From Balneolaceae bacterium ANBcel3 (GTDB lineage: Bacteria > Bacteroidota > Rhodothermia > Balneolales > Natronogracilivirgulaceae), in assembly GCA_030012235.1 (NCBI GenBank), contig JASCXY010000005.1:1-44520 (forward strand): 44,520 nucleotides of DNA, written 5' to 3'. The position numbers were made by a program, and so were the translations under genes. The notes beneath the pieces are model-generated. The model was not told the origin of the DNA. It saw only the letters and a list, made by a program, of their open reading frames with translations, and did no database searches. Of this stretch, positions 1-8,597 are shown in pieces; position 1 is the first letter of the stretch; each line of letters opens with the position of its first letter.

Positions 1-1901
1 CGGGCACTGAACAGGATCAGCAGATCCTCTTTCTCATGTACATCTTTCAGTGAGGATGAAACACGGTTCCAGTTGGCAATGATTTGATATTCAGCCGATA
101 GTTCCGGCTTTTGTTTTTCAATGTACTTTTGAATCAGTTTTTGATTGGATTTTGTCGTAAGAACGATAAGATTGGATCCCAATTGGTTAATAAGCTTTTT
201 TATCGTCTGAAAACTGTTACCGAAACCGGGCTCATACTGCGACATCGGTGGTATGGCTAAAACTACCCTTTCCATGGTATTAACAGGCTGCTCAATTTTG
301 GAAACGAGAATGGTTTCGTCCGATTGTTCTAGCAACTGATCCAAAACAGATCCAAAAATTCGTTGACGAGCTGTGATCTCTCCATTCCATCCAATCACAA
401 TATCTGAAATACGCAATTCCCTGGTTGCACGAACGATACCCGATGCAATGTTGAAATCAACCCGGGTCACGGGAATGACCGGAATATCTGCAGCCGCTGC
501 ATGAACTACGGCATGGCTGAGCAGTTTTTCTCCGGAGGCAACAGCAACATTAATGTTACTGCCTTCACGAGCAACGGTTAGCGGGAATATAGGTTCTGTA
601 CTGGTATTTCCACGAATCATCATCGCAATATCCATGAGCGCCTCAGAGGTATCAGGATTGGATAACGGAACCAGAATTCGCTCAGGAGAGTCCGAAATCT
701 TCAACGCTTCCTTTTCCTCTTTTATAACTACTTTTCGGCCATATATGTCTACAAGGTAGGGACCCACAAAGCAGGTGGATAATATCAACAGAACTACACC
801 GTTGACCGCAACTTCATCAAATAATCCAATTTCAAAACCGATCAAGGTAACCGCAAGCGTTGCCGCGGCCTGCGGGCTGGTAAGGCCGAACATGACCCAT
901 CCTTCATCTTTGGTCAGCTTAAAGAATACCTGCGCAGCTTTTGCAGCTATAAATTTCCCGGCGATGACAAGGAAGAAGAAGAGAACAGCAACATACCAGA
1001 CTTCTATGGATGTCAAAACCCGCACATCTACCAGCATTCCCACAGAAATGAGAAAAAACGGGATAAACAGAGCGTTGCCGACAAACTGGAGGCGGCTCAT
1101 CAATGTACTGTTTTCCGGAACCAGCCGGTTCATGGTCAGCCCCGCCAAAAAGGCTCCGATAATTGCAGCCAACCCGATCAGCTGCGCTAAATAAGCCGTT
1201 ACAAATAAGACAGATAAAAGAAATACATACTCAATATTCGTCTGATCACGGATGGTACGGAAAAACCATCTACCCAGGCGGGGGAGAATAAGAAAAACCA
1301 CCGTAAGATACAGTCCAGAGAGTCCAAGAAATGTCACCCAGAATTGGGTATTGATATCGCCATGAATGGTTGCCGCAACGATGGCCAAAATGGTAAGAGA
1401 TAGCGCGTCTGTAACGATCGTAGCGCCAAGACTCATGGTTACAGCCGTATTTTTTCCGATACCAAGACGATTGGCTATCGGATATGCCAACAGGGTATGT
1501 GAGCCGACAACAGACCCTAATAAGAGTGCACTGGTTAATGAATAATCCAGAAGCACCGGAGCAAGCAACAGGCTTCCGAGCATAGGTATAAAGAATGAGA
1601 CAAAGCCAAAGGAGAGGCTTTTTTGCCGAAATTGACTGAATTTTTCAAGATCAATGGAAATACCGGCAATAAACATCAGATATAGAAGACCGACGGTTCC
1701 TAACAGGATAATGGTTTCGTCTCGCTCCAATAAACCCAGAGCTCCCTGTCCAATGATAGCTCCTGCTACGATTAAACCTACAATTGATGGAAACCGGAGT
1801 TTATCCGCAACAATCGGGACAAGTAAAATGATTAGCATGACCAGTGCAAAAATGAGCACAGGATCACTGAAAGGAAGCTCAAGAAGGTTTAAAAGATCCA
1901 T
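1..1901 (-). CDS. CPA2-family Na+(K+)/H+ antiporter with C-terminal universal-stress region (3' end outside window)
   Basis: Reading the minus strand from the ATG at 1901 gives a frame open to base 1, about 633 codons, with the C-terminus beyond the window. The first ~390 residues are a run of hydrophobic segments typical of the Na+/H+ exchanger domain, beginning MDLLNLLELPFSDPVLIF and followed by glycine-rich segments such as GLIVAGAIIG. From about residue 420 the chain becomes soluble and resembles tandem UspA-like sequence (SDIVIGWNGE, GSVLDQLLEQ). That architecture is known for CPA2 antiporters that exchange cations for protons across the inner membrane, with the cytoplasmic part probably regulatory. 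An in-frame stop (CTA on the plus strand) lies upstream and no better start is visible; there is no clear Shine-Dalgarno. Plus-strand open frames inside this stretch are shadows. The ion transported cannot be told from sequence. Confidence 0.9.
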   Translation of the reverse strand, partial: MDLLNLLELPFSDPVLIFALVMLIILLVPIVADKLRFPSIVGLIVAGAIIGQGALGLLERDETIILLGTVGLLYLMFIAGISIDLEKFSQFRQKSLSFGFVSFFIPMLGSLLLAPVLLDYSLTSALLLGSVVGSHTLLAYPIANRLGIGKNTAVTMSLGATIVTDALSLTILAIVAATIHGDINTQFWVTFLGLSGLYLTVVFLILPRLGRWFFRTIRDQTNIEYVFLLSVLFVTAYLAQLIGLAAIIGAFLAGLTMNRLVPENSTLMSRLQFVGNALFIPFFLISVGMLVDVRVLTSIEVWYVAVLFFFLVIAGKFIAAKAAQVFFKLTKDEGWVMFGLTSPQAAATLAVTLIGFEIGLFDEVAVNGVVLLILSTCFVGPYLVDIYGRKVVIKEEKEALKISDSPERILVPLSNPDTSEALMDIAMMIRGNTSTEPIFPLTVAREGSNINVAVASGEKLLSHAVVHAAAADIPVIPVTRVDFNIASGIVRATRELRISDIVIGWNGEITARQRIFGSVLDQLLEQSDETILVSKIEQPVNTMERVVLAIPPMSQYEPGFGNSFQTIKKLINQLGSNLIVLTTKSNQKLIQKYIEKQKPELSAEYQIIANWNRVSSSLKDVHEKEDLLILFSA

Positions 1902-2075
1902 AGTCAATTCAACGGATAGGTCATTAAAGCTATTGAAAAATAGAACGTTGATTCCTGTATCAGCCTCCGGAAGGCCGGAAGGATGACATAAAAGATCGAT
2001 TGCAGCGTGCCATTAAACATAAGAAAAAATGCAGAGATAAGAATTGTTTCAAGATTAAAATAAAAACAAAATATA

Positions 2076-2093
2076 GTGACAATATGTTGTCAC
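2076..2093. promoter_or_regulatory. Palindromic operator-like site, GTGACAA-N4-TTGTCAC
   Basis: A perfect 7-bp inverted repeat with a 4-base spacer (TATG) lies in the intergenic region between the divergent antiporter gene and the 118-aa gene. It overlaps the possible -35 hexamer TTGTCA of the latter. The geometry, an 18-bp dyad next to a start region, is what a dimeric helix-turn-helix repressor would bind. No regulator gene is adjacent, so the binding protein is unknown. Confidence 0.45.
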
Positions 2094-2116
2094 CGTTCGT
2101 ATGTATCATGTAATAA
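2087..2116 (+). promoter_or_regulatory. Possible promoter of the 118-aa gene
   Basis: TTGTCA at 2087-2092 and TAATAA at 2111-2116 are separated by 18 bases, and the start codon follows 33 bases later. This resembles a sigma-70 type promoter; the host group's main sigma factor usually prefers a TAnnTTTG -7 box, so the assignment is tentative. The -35 element is half of the palindrome at 2076-2093, which would allow repression by steric block. Confidence 0.3.
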
Positions 2117-2149
2117 ACACAGACAACAACACTTAAAAAGGAGATTCTC

Positions 2150-2506
2150 ATGAATACGGCAATAACCTATGTGCACCCACCCGCGACATCGGAAGTTGAA
2201 ACATGTATACCCCGCTCAAATGAAGCTATGGGAACCAACAAAAAAAGGTTGTCATTAATATTCAGCACTGCTCACGACGAAGTAGACGTCTTTGAGTTGT
2301 TTGGATGGGAAAAGCTTCCATCCCGGCTCAAAGAAGCTGTAAGAACAGACCTGGAAGCTTATCGGGATGAAGTTCTTGGTTTATATTCTTCGAGAGATGC
2401 AGGGGTCAAGAAGCGCAGGCAACGAGTAGTATATTGGATTAAAGCCTTTATGGACGCTTTATGTACAGAAGAAACGGCTGTAGATGCGCTTCGGGTAACC
2501 CGGTGA
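2150..2506 (+). CDS. Small protein of unknown function (118 aa)
   Basis: Not recognised. It has a good ribosome binding site (AAGGAG at 2138-2143, six bases before the ATG), which is unusual here, where most genes lack one. The N-terminal ~38 residues are polar and probably disordered. Residues ~40-110 look helical and soluble, with a charged stretch (SRDAGVKKRRQRVVYWIKAF) followed by an acidic patch. There is no signal peptide or membrane segment. It is transcribed alone, divergent from the antiporter and converging on the GT2 gene, whose stop is only six bases beyond its own. The isolated position and upstream palindrome suggest a small regulated cytoplasmic protein, but nothing visible indicates its activity. 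Confidence 0.7.
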   Translation: MNTAITYVHPPATSEVETCIPRSNEAMGTNKKRLSLIFSTAHDEVDVFELFGWEKLPSRLKEAVRTDLEAYRDEVLGLYSSRDAGVKKRRQRVVYWIKAFMDALCTEETAVDALRVTR

Positions 2507-2512
2507 TTCGTT

Positions 2513-3595
2513 TTATTTCGTGAAGAACATGAGAAACCGAAACATCAGGGTTTCTATTCGACGAGACCGTTTATATGGTGCAGAAAAAAAGTGACGGACT
2601 TTAGCTAAAAAGTTGCTGTTTTCCTGAATCAGTGGCTGCATCAAATACAACTGCTCGTCATCCAATCTAGGTGCTTCCGGTGAATGTTCTGCAGGACCGA
2701 ATAAGGCGTGGAATAACCGCACCTGATCCACAATATGCTGAATACTGAAAGAGCGTTTTGAAAGGTGTTTTAATCGTCCTTTATATTCATCAAAGAAAGA
2801 GCCGGAAGCAGGGGTAGCTGTTGCGTCATGTCTCCTGAAAATCAAAGATGGTTCCGGATCATAATAATGGTTTCCGAACGCTGTACCGATAAGATACACC
2901 CACCAGTCATGCATTATAATATGGTCGACGGGGTCGTTTTTTTGGAATTCTTTATTCATATTAGAACAATGGTTCCGGATATAATCATCAGACACAAAGG
3001 GCTCAATCTCATAAAGTACCAGTTCTCTGAGTTGGGAATCGATAATAAGTGTGCAACCGGTGACCTGGTTTTGAACCAGTGCATTGGAGAATCCTATGTT
3101 TTTCGGTTCTGAGGCAAGTTGAGTCGTTTCTTTGTCGCTTCCTGTATAAGAAAAGCCTGTATGATACATGAAGGGGATGTTTCCGTATGACGAACGATGA
3201 GCATCCAGACGCTTTTTAGCTTTGAACAACTTATTTTTCAACCAGATATCGTCCTGGTCGCAGAACGCGTAGGCCTCATAGATCCCGGGTACGGTCGACA
3301 GCAGGTGAAGAAAACTGCGAGCAGGTCCGCAATTGGGTCCGGAGGAAATAGTGAATGTGTGATCGGCCTCTTTTTCCTCCCATTCTTTCTTTTTTGTATG
3401 AAGTATTTCAACCGTACGGTCTGTAGAGCCGTCATCCCGAACCCAGAGATCCCAATCCGTGTAGGTCTGCTCAAAGAGGCTGTCCAGTAGCTCCGAAAGA
3501 AAAGTTTCCCCGTTATAGGTGGATAAGACGATTGCAATTCGGGTCGCTTTTTTACCGGAAGTTGTTGTAGGTTCTTTGGAGTAGGCTTTCTTCAT
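2513..3595 (-). CDS. Family 2 glycosyltransferase (rhamnosyltransferase-like)
   Basis: A GT2 (GT-A fold) enzyme of 360 residues. The N-terminal nucleotide-binding segment reads IAIVLSTYNGETFL with a WVRDDGSTD motif around residues 51-59. The metal/nucleotide motif is CDQDDIW at residues 112-118, the form common in O-antigen rhamnosyl- and related transferases (RgpB/WbbL-like). The C-terminal third has no strong transmembrane helix, so it probably acts on a lipid-linked glycan from the cytoplasmic face. It is the last gene of the minus-strand glycan operon, starting 15 bases after the stop of the fused GT4 gene. The donor sugar cannot be assigned from the sequence. Confidence 0.93.
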   Translation of the reverse strand: MKKAYSKEPTTTSGKKATRIAIVLSTYNGETFLSELLDSLFEQTYTDWDLWVRDDGSTDRTVEILHTKKKEWEEKEADHTFTISSGPNCGPARSFLHLLSTVPGIYEAYAFCDQDDIWLKNKLFKAKKRLDAHRSSYGNIPFMYHTGFSYTGSDKETTQLASEPKNIGFSNALVQNQVTGCTLIIDSQLRELVLYEIEPFVSDDYIRNHCSNMNKEFQKNDPVDHIIMHDWWVYLIGTAFGNHYYDPEPSLIFRRHDATATPASGSFFDEYKGRLKHLSKRSFSIQHIVDQVRLFHALFGPAEHSPEAPRLDDEQLYLMQPLIQENSNFLAKVRHFFSAPYKRSRRIETLMFRFLMFFTK

Positions 3596-3610
3596 AAGAG
3601 CGAGAAAATG

Positions 3611-6022
3611 CTACTTTTTAACCAGAAGTTCATCGATCAAATGTTCGATCGTATGAGTGTACTGCTGCATATTGAACATATTTTTCACAAATGCATAGCC
3701 TTCCTCAACCAGACGCTCACGTAATTCAGGTTGTTGCATCAGGGCCTGGATTTGAGATTTGAGGGCTCCGGTATTCCCGGGACTGTAAAGAAGCCCAGTT
3801 TTTTCATGAAGGACGATTTCCGTTAACCCTCCGGCATCCGAGCTTATTACGGGACAGCCATGGATAAGAGCTTCCACAGCGGTTCTTCCAAACGTTTCGA
3901 TTTTGGAACAAATCAGCAGGGCATCGCTTTGTTCAAAGATTTCGGAAGGATTCTTGTATCCCTCAAATGTGACATGTTTTTCAAGGTTGAATTGTTGGAT
4001 TTTCTTTTTCAGCCATTGAATACCGGATCGTGGACCGTCTCCATAGATGTGTAACCGGAGGTTGCTGTAATTCTTCCGGAGCTCATTTATGGCCAACAGG
4101 GCATCGATATGATTTTTTAAAGGAGTAATACTGCCTATCATGGCAAGGACAAAGTCATTGTTTTCGGAGGATTCGGATGGCTTTACCTTTACTTCTGTTC
4201 GGTCTACATGAAACCCATTGTAAATAGTCTTTATTGGCACGACAGAAGTAACGGATTGTAGTAGATTCTTGATTTGACTTGCCAAAAAGCGGGAGTTGGT
4301 CACCATATAATCGGTATGTTCAGCGATATAAGACCAGGCTTTTTTTTCCTGAATATCAAAAAAACCAAAATCTGGATGTCCCGGCAGTTCACGTGCATGC
4401 CATATATGAGGAGTTGCTGGTATTTGGGCTTTAAGAAGTGCACCAAGGGGTGATGCAAGCGTGTTGGAATAGATCAGATCCGGTCCAAAGTCCAGTGCCT
4501 GCTGATAAGCTTTTTTAAAGGTCCACTTTCGCTGGATGTGACGAATAATCCGGCCCATTGTACGCAGCCGCAGTCCGGTCCATCGCACAACCGGAACGAT
4601 AGTGTTTGGAATCCCTTTGTGGTCTAAAAGCTCTTTCAGTGGCCCTTCATCCGGAAGAAAGACAAGAACATGATATTTCCCGGTTTCATGCAGGCCCTGA
4701 ACAAGGTCTGCCAGAGATCGTTCGGCACCGTACAGAGATGAACTATGTGATATGAAAAGTAGTTTAGGCGGACGATCCGAACCAGTAGACAGGTTGACGG
4801 AGTGCTTTTTTCGGGGAGAATCAGCGGTGGCGGGTACCCGTTGGGCGTATATATCTGCTAATCGTTCACCTTGCTTTTTAGCATTAAAGTCGGACTCAAT
4901 ATGACTTCTGGCCCTTTCCGGAAGTGTATACCACAAATCCCGATTGGAAATAAGTGTACGTATGGCCTGTTCAATACCATGTATATCATGTTCATCGGTA
5001 AGCAGGCCGGTTTCTCCATCCTGAATGATTTCAGGAATATCACAATGGCGAGATGCAATTACCGGCATTCCGGATGCGGCCATTTCAATCAAAGACACGG
5101 GGGCGCCACCTTCACTATCACCGTCACTGGCTGTTACACTTGGGGCAATATGAAGGTGATGATCTCTGGCAAGAGCATTTAACTTCTGCTGTGGTATAAA
5201 CCCTTTTAAATCTACAATAGACTCCATCCTGTATTCCTTGATCACATTCAGGATTCTCTTTTTTTCCTGCTCCGAAGATGCGGTTTGGAGTTGATCTCCG
5301 ACAAGAGTGACTTGTACAGGTATGGTTTCTGATACCCCCGAAATAGCTTTCAATGCGTAAGTAAGTCCTTTCTTTTCTCTGAATGCGGATGCAAGAAGGA
5401 TCTTGAGAGGTTCTTTTTCCGGGAAAGGGCGCACGGTAAAAGGGATAGCATCCAGGTCAACGCCCAGGTGGTGAACGATTACTTTTTCAGGTGGACAACC
5501 GGATTCTATGATTTTACCAGCCATAAAAGGGCCTTCGCAGAGAATCAGATCCGTCTCCTTGAAAAGTTGCAGGTAACGTTTCTTCCAGGCCGGTTTTACT
5601 TTAGGAAGATGATCCACATCCTGGCCATAGAAGGTTACAACAGATATCGGTTTCTTTTTTCCATATCCGCGAAGAAAAAGGTTGTTTTTCCAGGCAACCG
5701 GGCCAAAGTGAGAGTGCAGGATGTCCGGTTGAAGCGTTCGAATTTTGAACCGTACATAGGCGTGATAATCAGCATGTCGGAACAAGCGTGTGGTAATATC
5801 GCTGAAAAACGAGGCTCTCCCCATCAGTGAATGAATACCAGGAAGGGAAAACTGATCCAGGTGCTGTGTAACCTTGCATATAATATCAGACTGAATATGA
5901 TCCGGCAGAAAGCGAACCTGATTAAATAACCAGGTTTGAGTTTGTGGCAGCCAAACGGGAAAGCTGTGAGCAACGTTTAGCCTGTGAACTTTAGAATCCG
6001 TTTTTTCCATGCAATAATTCAA
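3611..6022 (-). CDS. Fused double family 4 glycosyltransferase (GT4-GT4)
   Basis: An 803-residue protein made of two complete GT4 (GT-B fold) enzymes. The first (residues ~13-395) resembles colanic-acid WcaL-type transferases and carries the SEGGAPVSLIE donor-binding signature at 303-313. A polar linker of about 25 residues follows (~396-420). The second (~421-803) starts LLFISHSSSLYGAERS, has GSITPLKNH around 632, and carries the classic E-x7-E motif (E709, E717). Both halves keep their acidic pairs, so both are probably active. Typical GT4 enzymes are 350-420 residues. ATG at 6022 was used; a second Met four codons in is equally possible. It lies 14 bases downstream of the flippase gene and 15 upstream of the GT2 gene, in the same operon. 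Likely role: two successive sugar additions to one acceptor. Confidence 0.92.
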   Translation of the reverse strand: MNYCMEKTDSKVHRLNVAHSFPVWLPQTQTWLFNQVRFLPDHIQSDIICKVTQHLDQFSLPGIHSLMGRASFFSDITTRLFRHADYHAYVRFKIRTLQPDILHSHFGPVAWKNNLFLRGYGKKKPISVVTFYGQDVDHLPKVKPAWKKRYLQLFKETDLILCEGPFMAGKIIESGCPPEKVIVHHLGVDLDAIPFTVRPFPEKEPLKILLASAFREKKGLTYALKAISGVSETIPVQVTLVGDQLQTASSEQEKKRILNVIKEYRMESIVDLKGFIPQQKLNALARDHHLHIAPSVTASDGDSEGGAPVSLIEMAASGMPVIASRHCDIPEIIQDGETGLLTDEHDIHGIEQAIRTLISNRDLWYTLPERARSHIESDFNAKKQGERLADIYAQRVPATADSPRKKHSVNLSTGSDRPPKLLFISHSSSLYGAERSLADLVQGLHETGKYHVLVFLPDEGPLKELLDHKGIPNTIVPVVRWTGLRLRTMGRIIRHIQRKWTFKKAYQQALDFGPDLIYSNTLASPLGALLKAQIPATPHIWHARELPGHPDFGFFDIQEKKAWSYIAEHTDYMVTNSRFLASQIKNLLQSVTSVVPIKTIYNGFHVDRTEVKVKPSESSENNDFVLAMIGSITPLKNHIDALLAINELRKNYSNLRLHIYGDGPRSGIQWLKKKIQQFNLEKHVTFEGYKNPSEIFEQSDALLICSKIETFGRTAVEALIHGCPVISSDAGGLTEIVLHEKTGLLYSPGNTGALKSQIQALMQQPELRERLVEEGYAFVKNMFNMQQYTHTIEHLIDELLVKK

Positions 6023-6036
6023 CCAACGGGAATAAA

Positions 6037-7494
6037 TTATAAAGTAGGTTTACGACCAGCGAATGATGAGAAGAAGTCCCGTATCAGGTCTGAGAAGAAA
6101 TACCATACCAGGGGAATATAGAGGATTAGAAAAACAGAAGTAAGAGAGAGCAGCATAGCTATATCCGAAAAATCATGACACAACAACGACCGTATCCATA
6201 TAACTGCAGCAGAAGGAATACTGAGAGCAAAGAAAAAGGGAAGGATTGACCGGGCAAATCTGATCCAGGGTAACTCTATGATACGATTAACCATAAGGTG
6301 CTGTCCCAATAAAAAATATAAGACATTGGCAGCGATAAAAGACCAAAGTAAGATAAAGATACTGAAGTGTGCGGCAATCAAAAAGAGCAAGGTATTGGCA
6401 AGGGCGACAAAAAGAGTCCAGTAAAAGGCAAGGCGTGCTCTTCCTTTGGCAAGAATGATGTTTCCACAGGGATTACCGAGCATTCTGAAGAAAGCAATAA
6501 GCGCCATTAACGGAATCATATGGATGGCAAGTTCCCAGCCATCTCCAAACAAAAAAGGCACCAGCCAGGGAGCGGTGACTGCCACAAGAAGCAAAAAGGG
6601 AGTTATCAGGCTGCTGATGGCCTGAATAAGTTTCAGATACCCGTTTCGTATAAAAGCATGATCGTCTTTTTTCCCGGCAAAGAGGGGAAAGGCCACCCGG
6701 TTTAGTAACGGACTTAGCCGAATGACTGGAAATAATACGATTTGCCAGGCAATGTGATAAGCGCCAAGTATCTCAGGGCCAAAGAAACGGCCGATAATCA
6801 ACTGGTCAATTCGGGTGGAATAGACATTCAGTCCACGTTCTCCCATTTGAAATAAACCGAACTTCAAGTGAGAGCGAACCAGGTTCGGTTTAAAATAAAA
6901 CGAAGGCTTGCAGAATTTAAGGCCGGCCATTGCAAAAAGCATGGACATAATCCCGGCGGTGATAATGTTTGCCCATATAAGAGCGTAAACGCCAAAACCA
7001 GAAATCCCAAGTACAATTGCAACGATCAAACCTGTTAAAGAACCCGATATTTCCGCAAAGGCAATAGACTTAAATAAAAGATTTTTGCGGAGAAGTACTT
7101 CAAAAAGAGCTCCAAAAGCGTAAAGGGGAAGAATAAAAGCGGCAAGCATCAGTATCGCACTTATTTCAGGCTGTTTGTAAAAAGCAGCTGCGGCAGGAGC
7201 AATAGCGATGGCTGCAAAAAAAAGTGCCCATCCGGCCAGTATGTTAATCCAAAAGAGGGTTGAGAGAGCCTTATTGCTTTGTCCGTCAAAGTGAATGACA
7301 GCATTACTGGTACCACCGTCAGAGAAAATTTTCATAATACTGATGAGGACCATCGCCATAGCCAGTAAACCAAAGTCAGAGGGATCCAGGATACGGGCCA
7401 GAAAAATGTATTTAAGCAGCTCCAAAGCGTTGGCCGTAGCTCCTGATAACCCGCTCCATCCAAATCCGGAATATGCTTTTTCCCGTAAACTCAT
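6037..7494 (-). CDS. Wzx-type polysaccharide flippase (MOP superfamily, WzxC-like)
   Basis: A 485-residue integral membrane protein with about 12-14 predicted hydrophobic helices, the usual length of the family. The start, MSLREKAYSGFGWSGLSG, and the internal RNLLFKSIAFAEI / RIDQLIIGRFFG segments match the WzxC/polysaccharide-biosynthesis group, which moves undecaprenyl-linked oligosaccharide units across the inner membrane. Its ATG overlaps the stop of the acyltransferase gene by four bases, implying translational coupling, and the double glycosyltransferase starts 14 bases after its stop. No Wzy polymerase or Wzz is visible in the window, so polymerisation is either encoded elsewhere or absent. 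Confidence 0.93.
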   Translation of the reverse strand: MSLREKAYSGFGWSGLSGATANALELLKYIFLARILDPSDFGLLAMAMVLISIMKIFSDGGTSNAVIHFDGQSNKALSTLFWINILAGWALFFAAIAIAPAAAAFYKQPEISAILMLAAFILPLYAFGALFEVLLRKNLLFKSIAFAEISGSLTGLIVAIVLGISGFGVYALIWANIITAGIMSMLFAMAGLKFCKPSFYFKPNLVRSHLKFGLFQMGERGLNVYSTRIDQLIIGRFFGPEILGAYHIAWQIVLFPVIRLSPLLNRVAFPLFAGKKDDHAFIRNGYLKLIQAISSLITPFLLLVAVTAPWLVPFLFGDGWELAIHMIPLMALIAFFRMLGNPCGNIILAKGRARLAFYWTLFVALANTLLFLIAAHFSIFILLWSFIAANVLYFLLGQHLMVNRIIELPWIRFARSILPFFFALSIPSAAVIWIRSLLCHDFSDIAMLLSLTSVFLILYIPLVWYFFSDLIRDFFSSFAGRKPTL

Positions 7495-8507
7495 GTTGGC
7501 AAAATCGAAGAGGTGAAGCGTTTAACCAGCGTGCTGCTTTTTTCCAAAAAATGAAAGAACGGACGTTTTTTGATGAAAAGTGGAGCCGCTTTTTTAGTGG
7601 CCCCGAAGGAGGCTTTGAATTGTTCCACTCCTTTCAACCCTGCACTGGGATTGAAATCATACCACTGTACTCCTTCATTGCACTGAGTTATGATGATCTG
7701 TGTATGTAACAGGTTGGCTGCGCGAAGGTGACTGTAGTTTCTGTCGGTAGCACCCAGCCAATAGGCCCAATGATTGATTCCCCGGGCTACAATCGCACCG
7801 GCAATGACCTTGTTTTCGTATTCTGCGATCCATAAGTCAGCAGAACCTGTATCCTTTAAAAGGGTTGCAATAAACTCCGGTGGATAGATATGACCGGGTG
7901 GCGGGTTCCATGTTTCGATACAGGATTTGTAAAGGGTGTAAAAGCGTTCAATGTCTGTGTTTTGATCGGTTCTGTGAATACATACTCCAGAAGTTTCTGC
8001 TTTTTTGAGTTTTCTGCCAAGCTTTTTTTTCCATCGTTTCTCAAGAGCTTCCAGGCCAATCCGAGTGTCCAGGATATAGGTCTGATCGGGTATGCAGCTG
8101 ATGCCAGCACCGGATACATTGGTAAAAGGCCCGGAGTCATTTTTTTGTTCCAAAATTAAAAAAGGGGAAAGCCGGAGAACCAGAGTTTCAGAAGCTTCAA
8201 AAAGGGTTTTTAAAAGGAAGGCCGTCTCTTCCGTATCCAGGATTGAGCCATCTTCGGTCAGCCATCCACCATACGTTCCAGCAGGAGAACTATGTAACAT
8301 ATGAGTGCTTCCAAAGAAACAGGACTGAGATACACAGGGGATTAAGGCCCGCTTTTGGGACGGAAGTGTGATCATCATGGGAGAAGCCCTGTAGATAGGG
8401 TAGATGTTCTCCCAAAGCAACGCCCATTTAGGTGATAGAAAAAAGGGGGAATGGGTACTTTTTTCGTAGAAAACGTTCCAATCATCTATGTGGGCGGATT
8501 GAAGCAT
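7491..8507 (-). CDS. FemAB/BioF2-like GNAT-fold N-acyl- or aminoacyltransferase
   Basis: A 338-residue soluble protein of the FemAB-related, double-GNAT acyltransferase group (Acetyltransf_6/BioF2-like). Visible features are the basic segment WKKKLGRKLKKAETSGV (~178-195), the core beta-strand segment ADLWIAEYENKVIAGAIV (~243-260), and the YDFNPSAGLKGVEQFKASFG motif (~300-319) typical of the family C-terminus. Members transfer amino acids from aminoacyl-tRNA or acyl groups to amines. It sits directly after a sugar aminotransferase and overlaps the flippase start by four bases, so the probable substrate is the amino group that enzyme makes, the role WecD plays in enterobacterial common antigen synthesis. 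That substrate is inferred from context. Confidence 0.85.
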   Translation of the reverse strand: MLQSAHIDDWNVFYEKSTHSPFFLSPKWALLWENIYPIYRASPMMITLPSQKRALIPCVSQSCFFGSTHMLHSSPAGTYGGWLTEDGSILDTEETAFLLKTLFEASETLVLRLSPFLILEQKNDSGPFTNVSGAGISCIPDQTYILDTRIGLEALEKRWKKKLGRKLKKAETSGVCIHRTDQNTDIERFYTLYKSCIETWNPPPGHIYPPEFIATLLKDTGSADLWIAEYENKVIAGAIVARGINHWAYWLGATDRNYSHLRAANLLHTQIIITQCNEGVQWYDFNPSAGLKGVEQFKASFGATKKAAPLFIKKRPFFHFLEKSSTLVKRFTSSILPT

Positions 8508-8597
8508 GTTGATCGTAAAAAAAAGATTGAGTTCGTTTGGTTTAGCTCAGATGATCAGAAGACGGATACAACACAGAAAGCTTTAACATCAAGAGGG

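Noticed and set aside
553-1986. Plus-strand open frames of 68, 139 and 110 codons
   Set aside because: They are antisense to the antiporter, whose minus-strand translation shows clear membrane helices and Usp-like sequence; the plus-strand products show no protein-like pattern.
1960-2151. 63-codon minus-strand frame
   Set aside because: It starts on the reverse of the 118-aa gene's own ATG, runs through the operator-like dyad, and its translation is a low-complexity hydrophobic string without a ribosome site.
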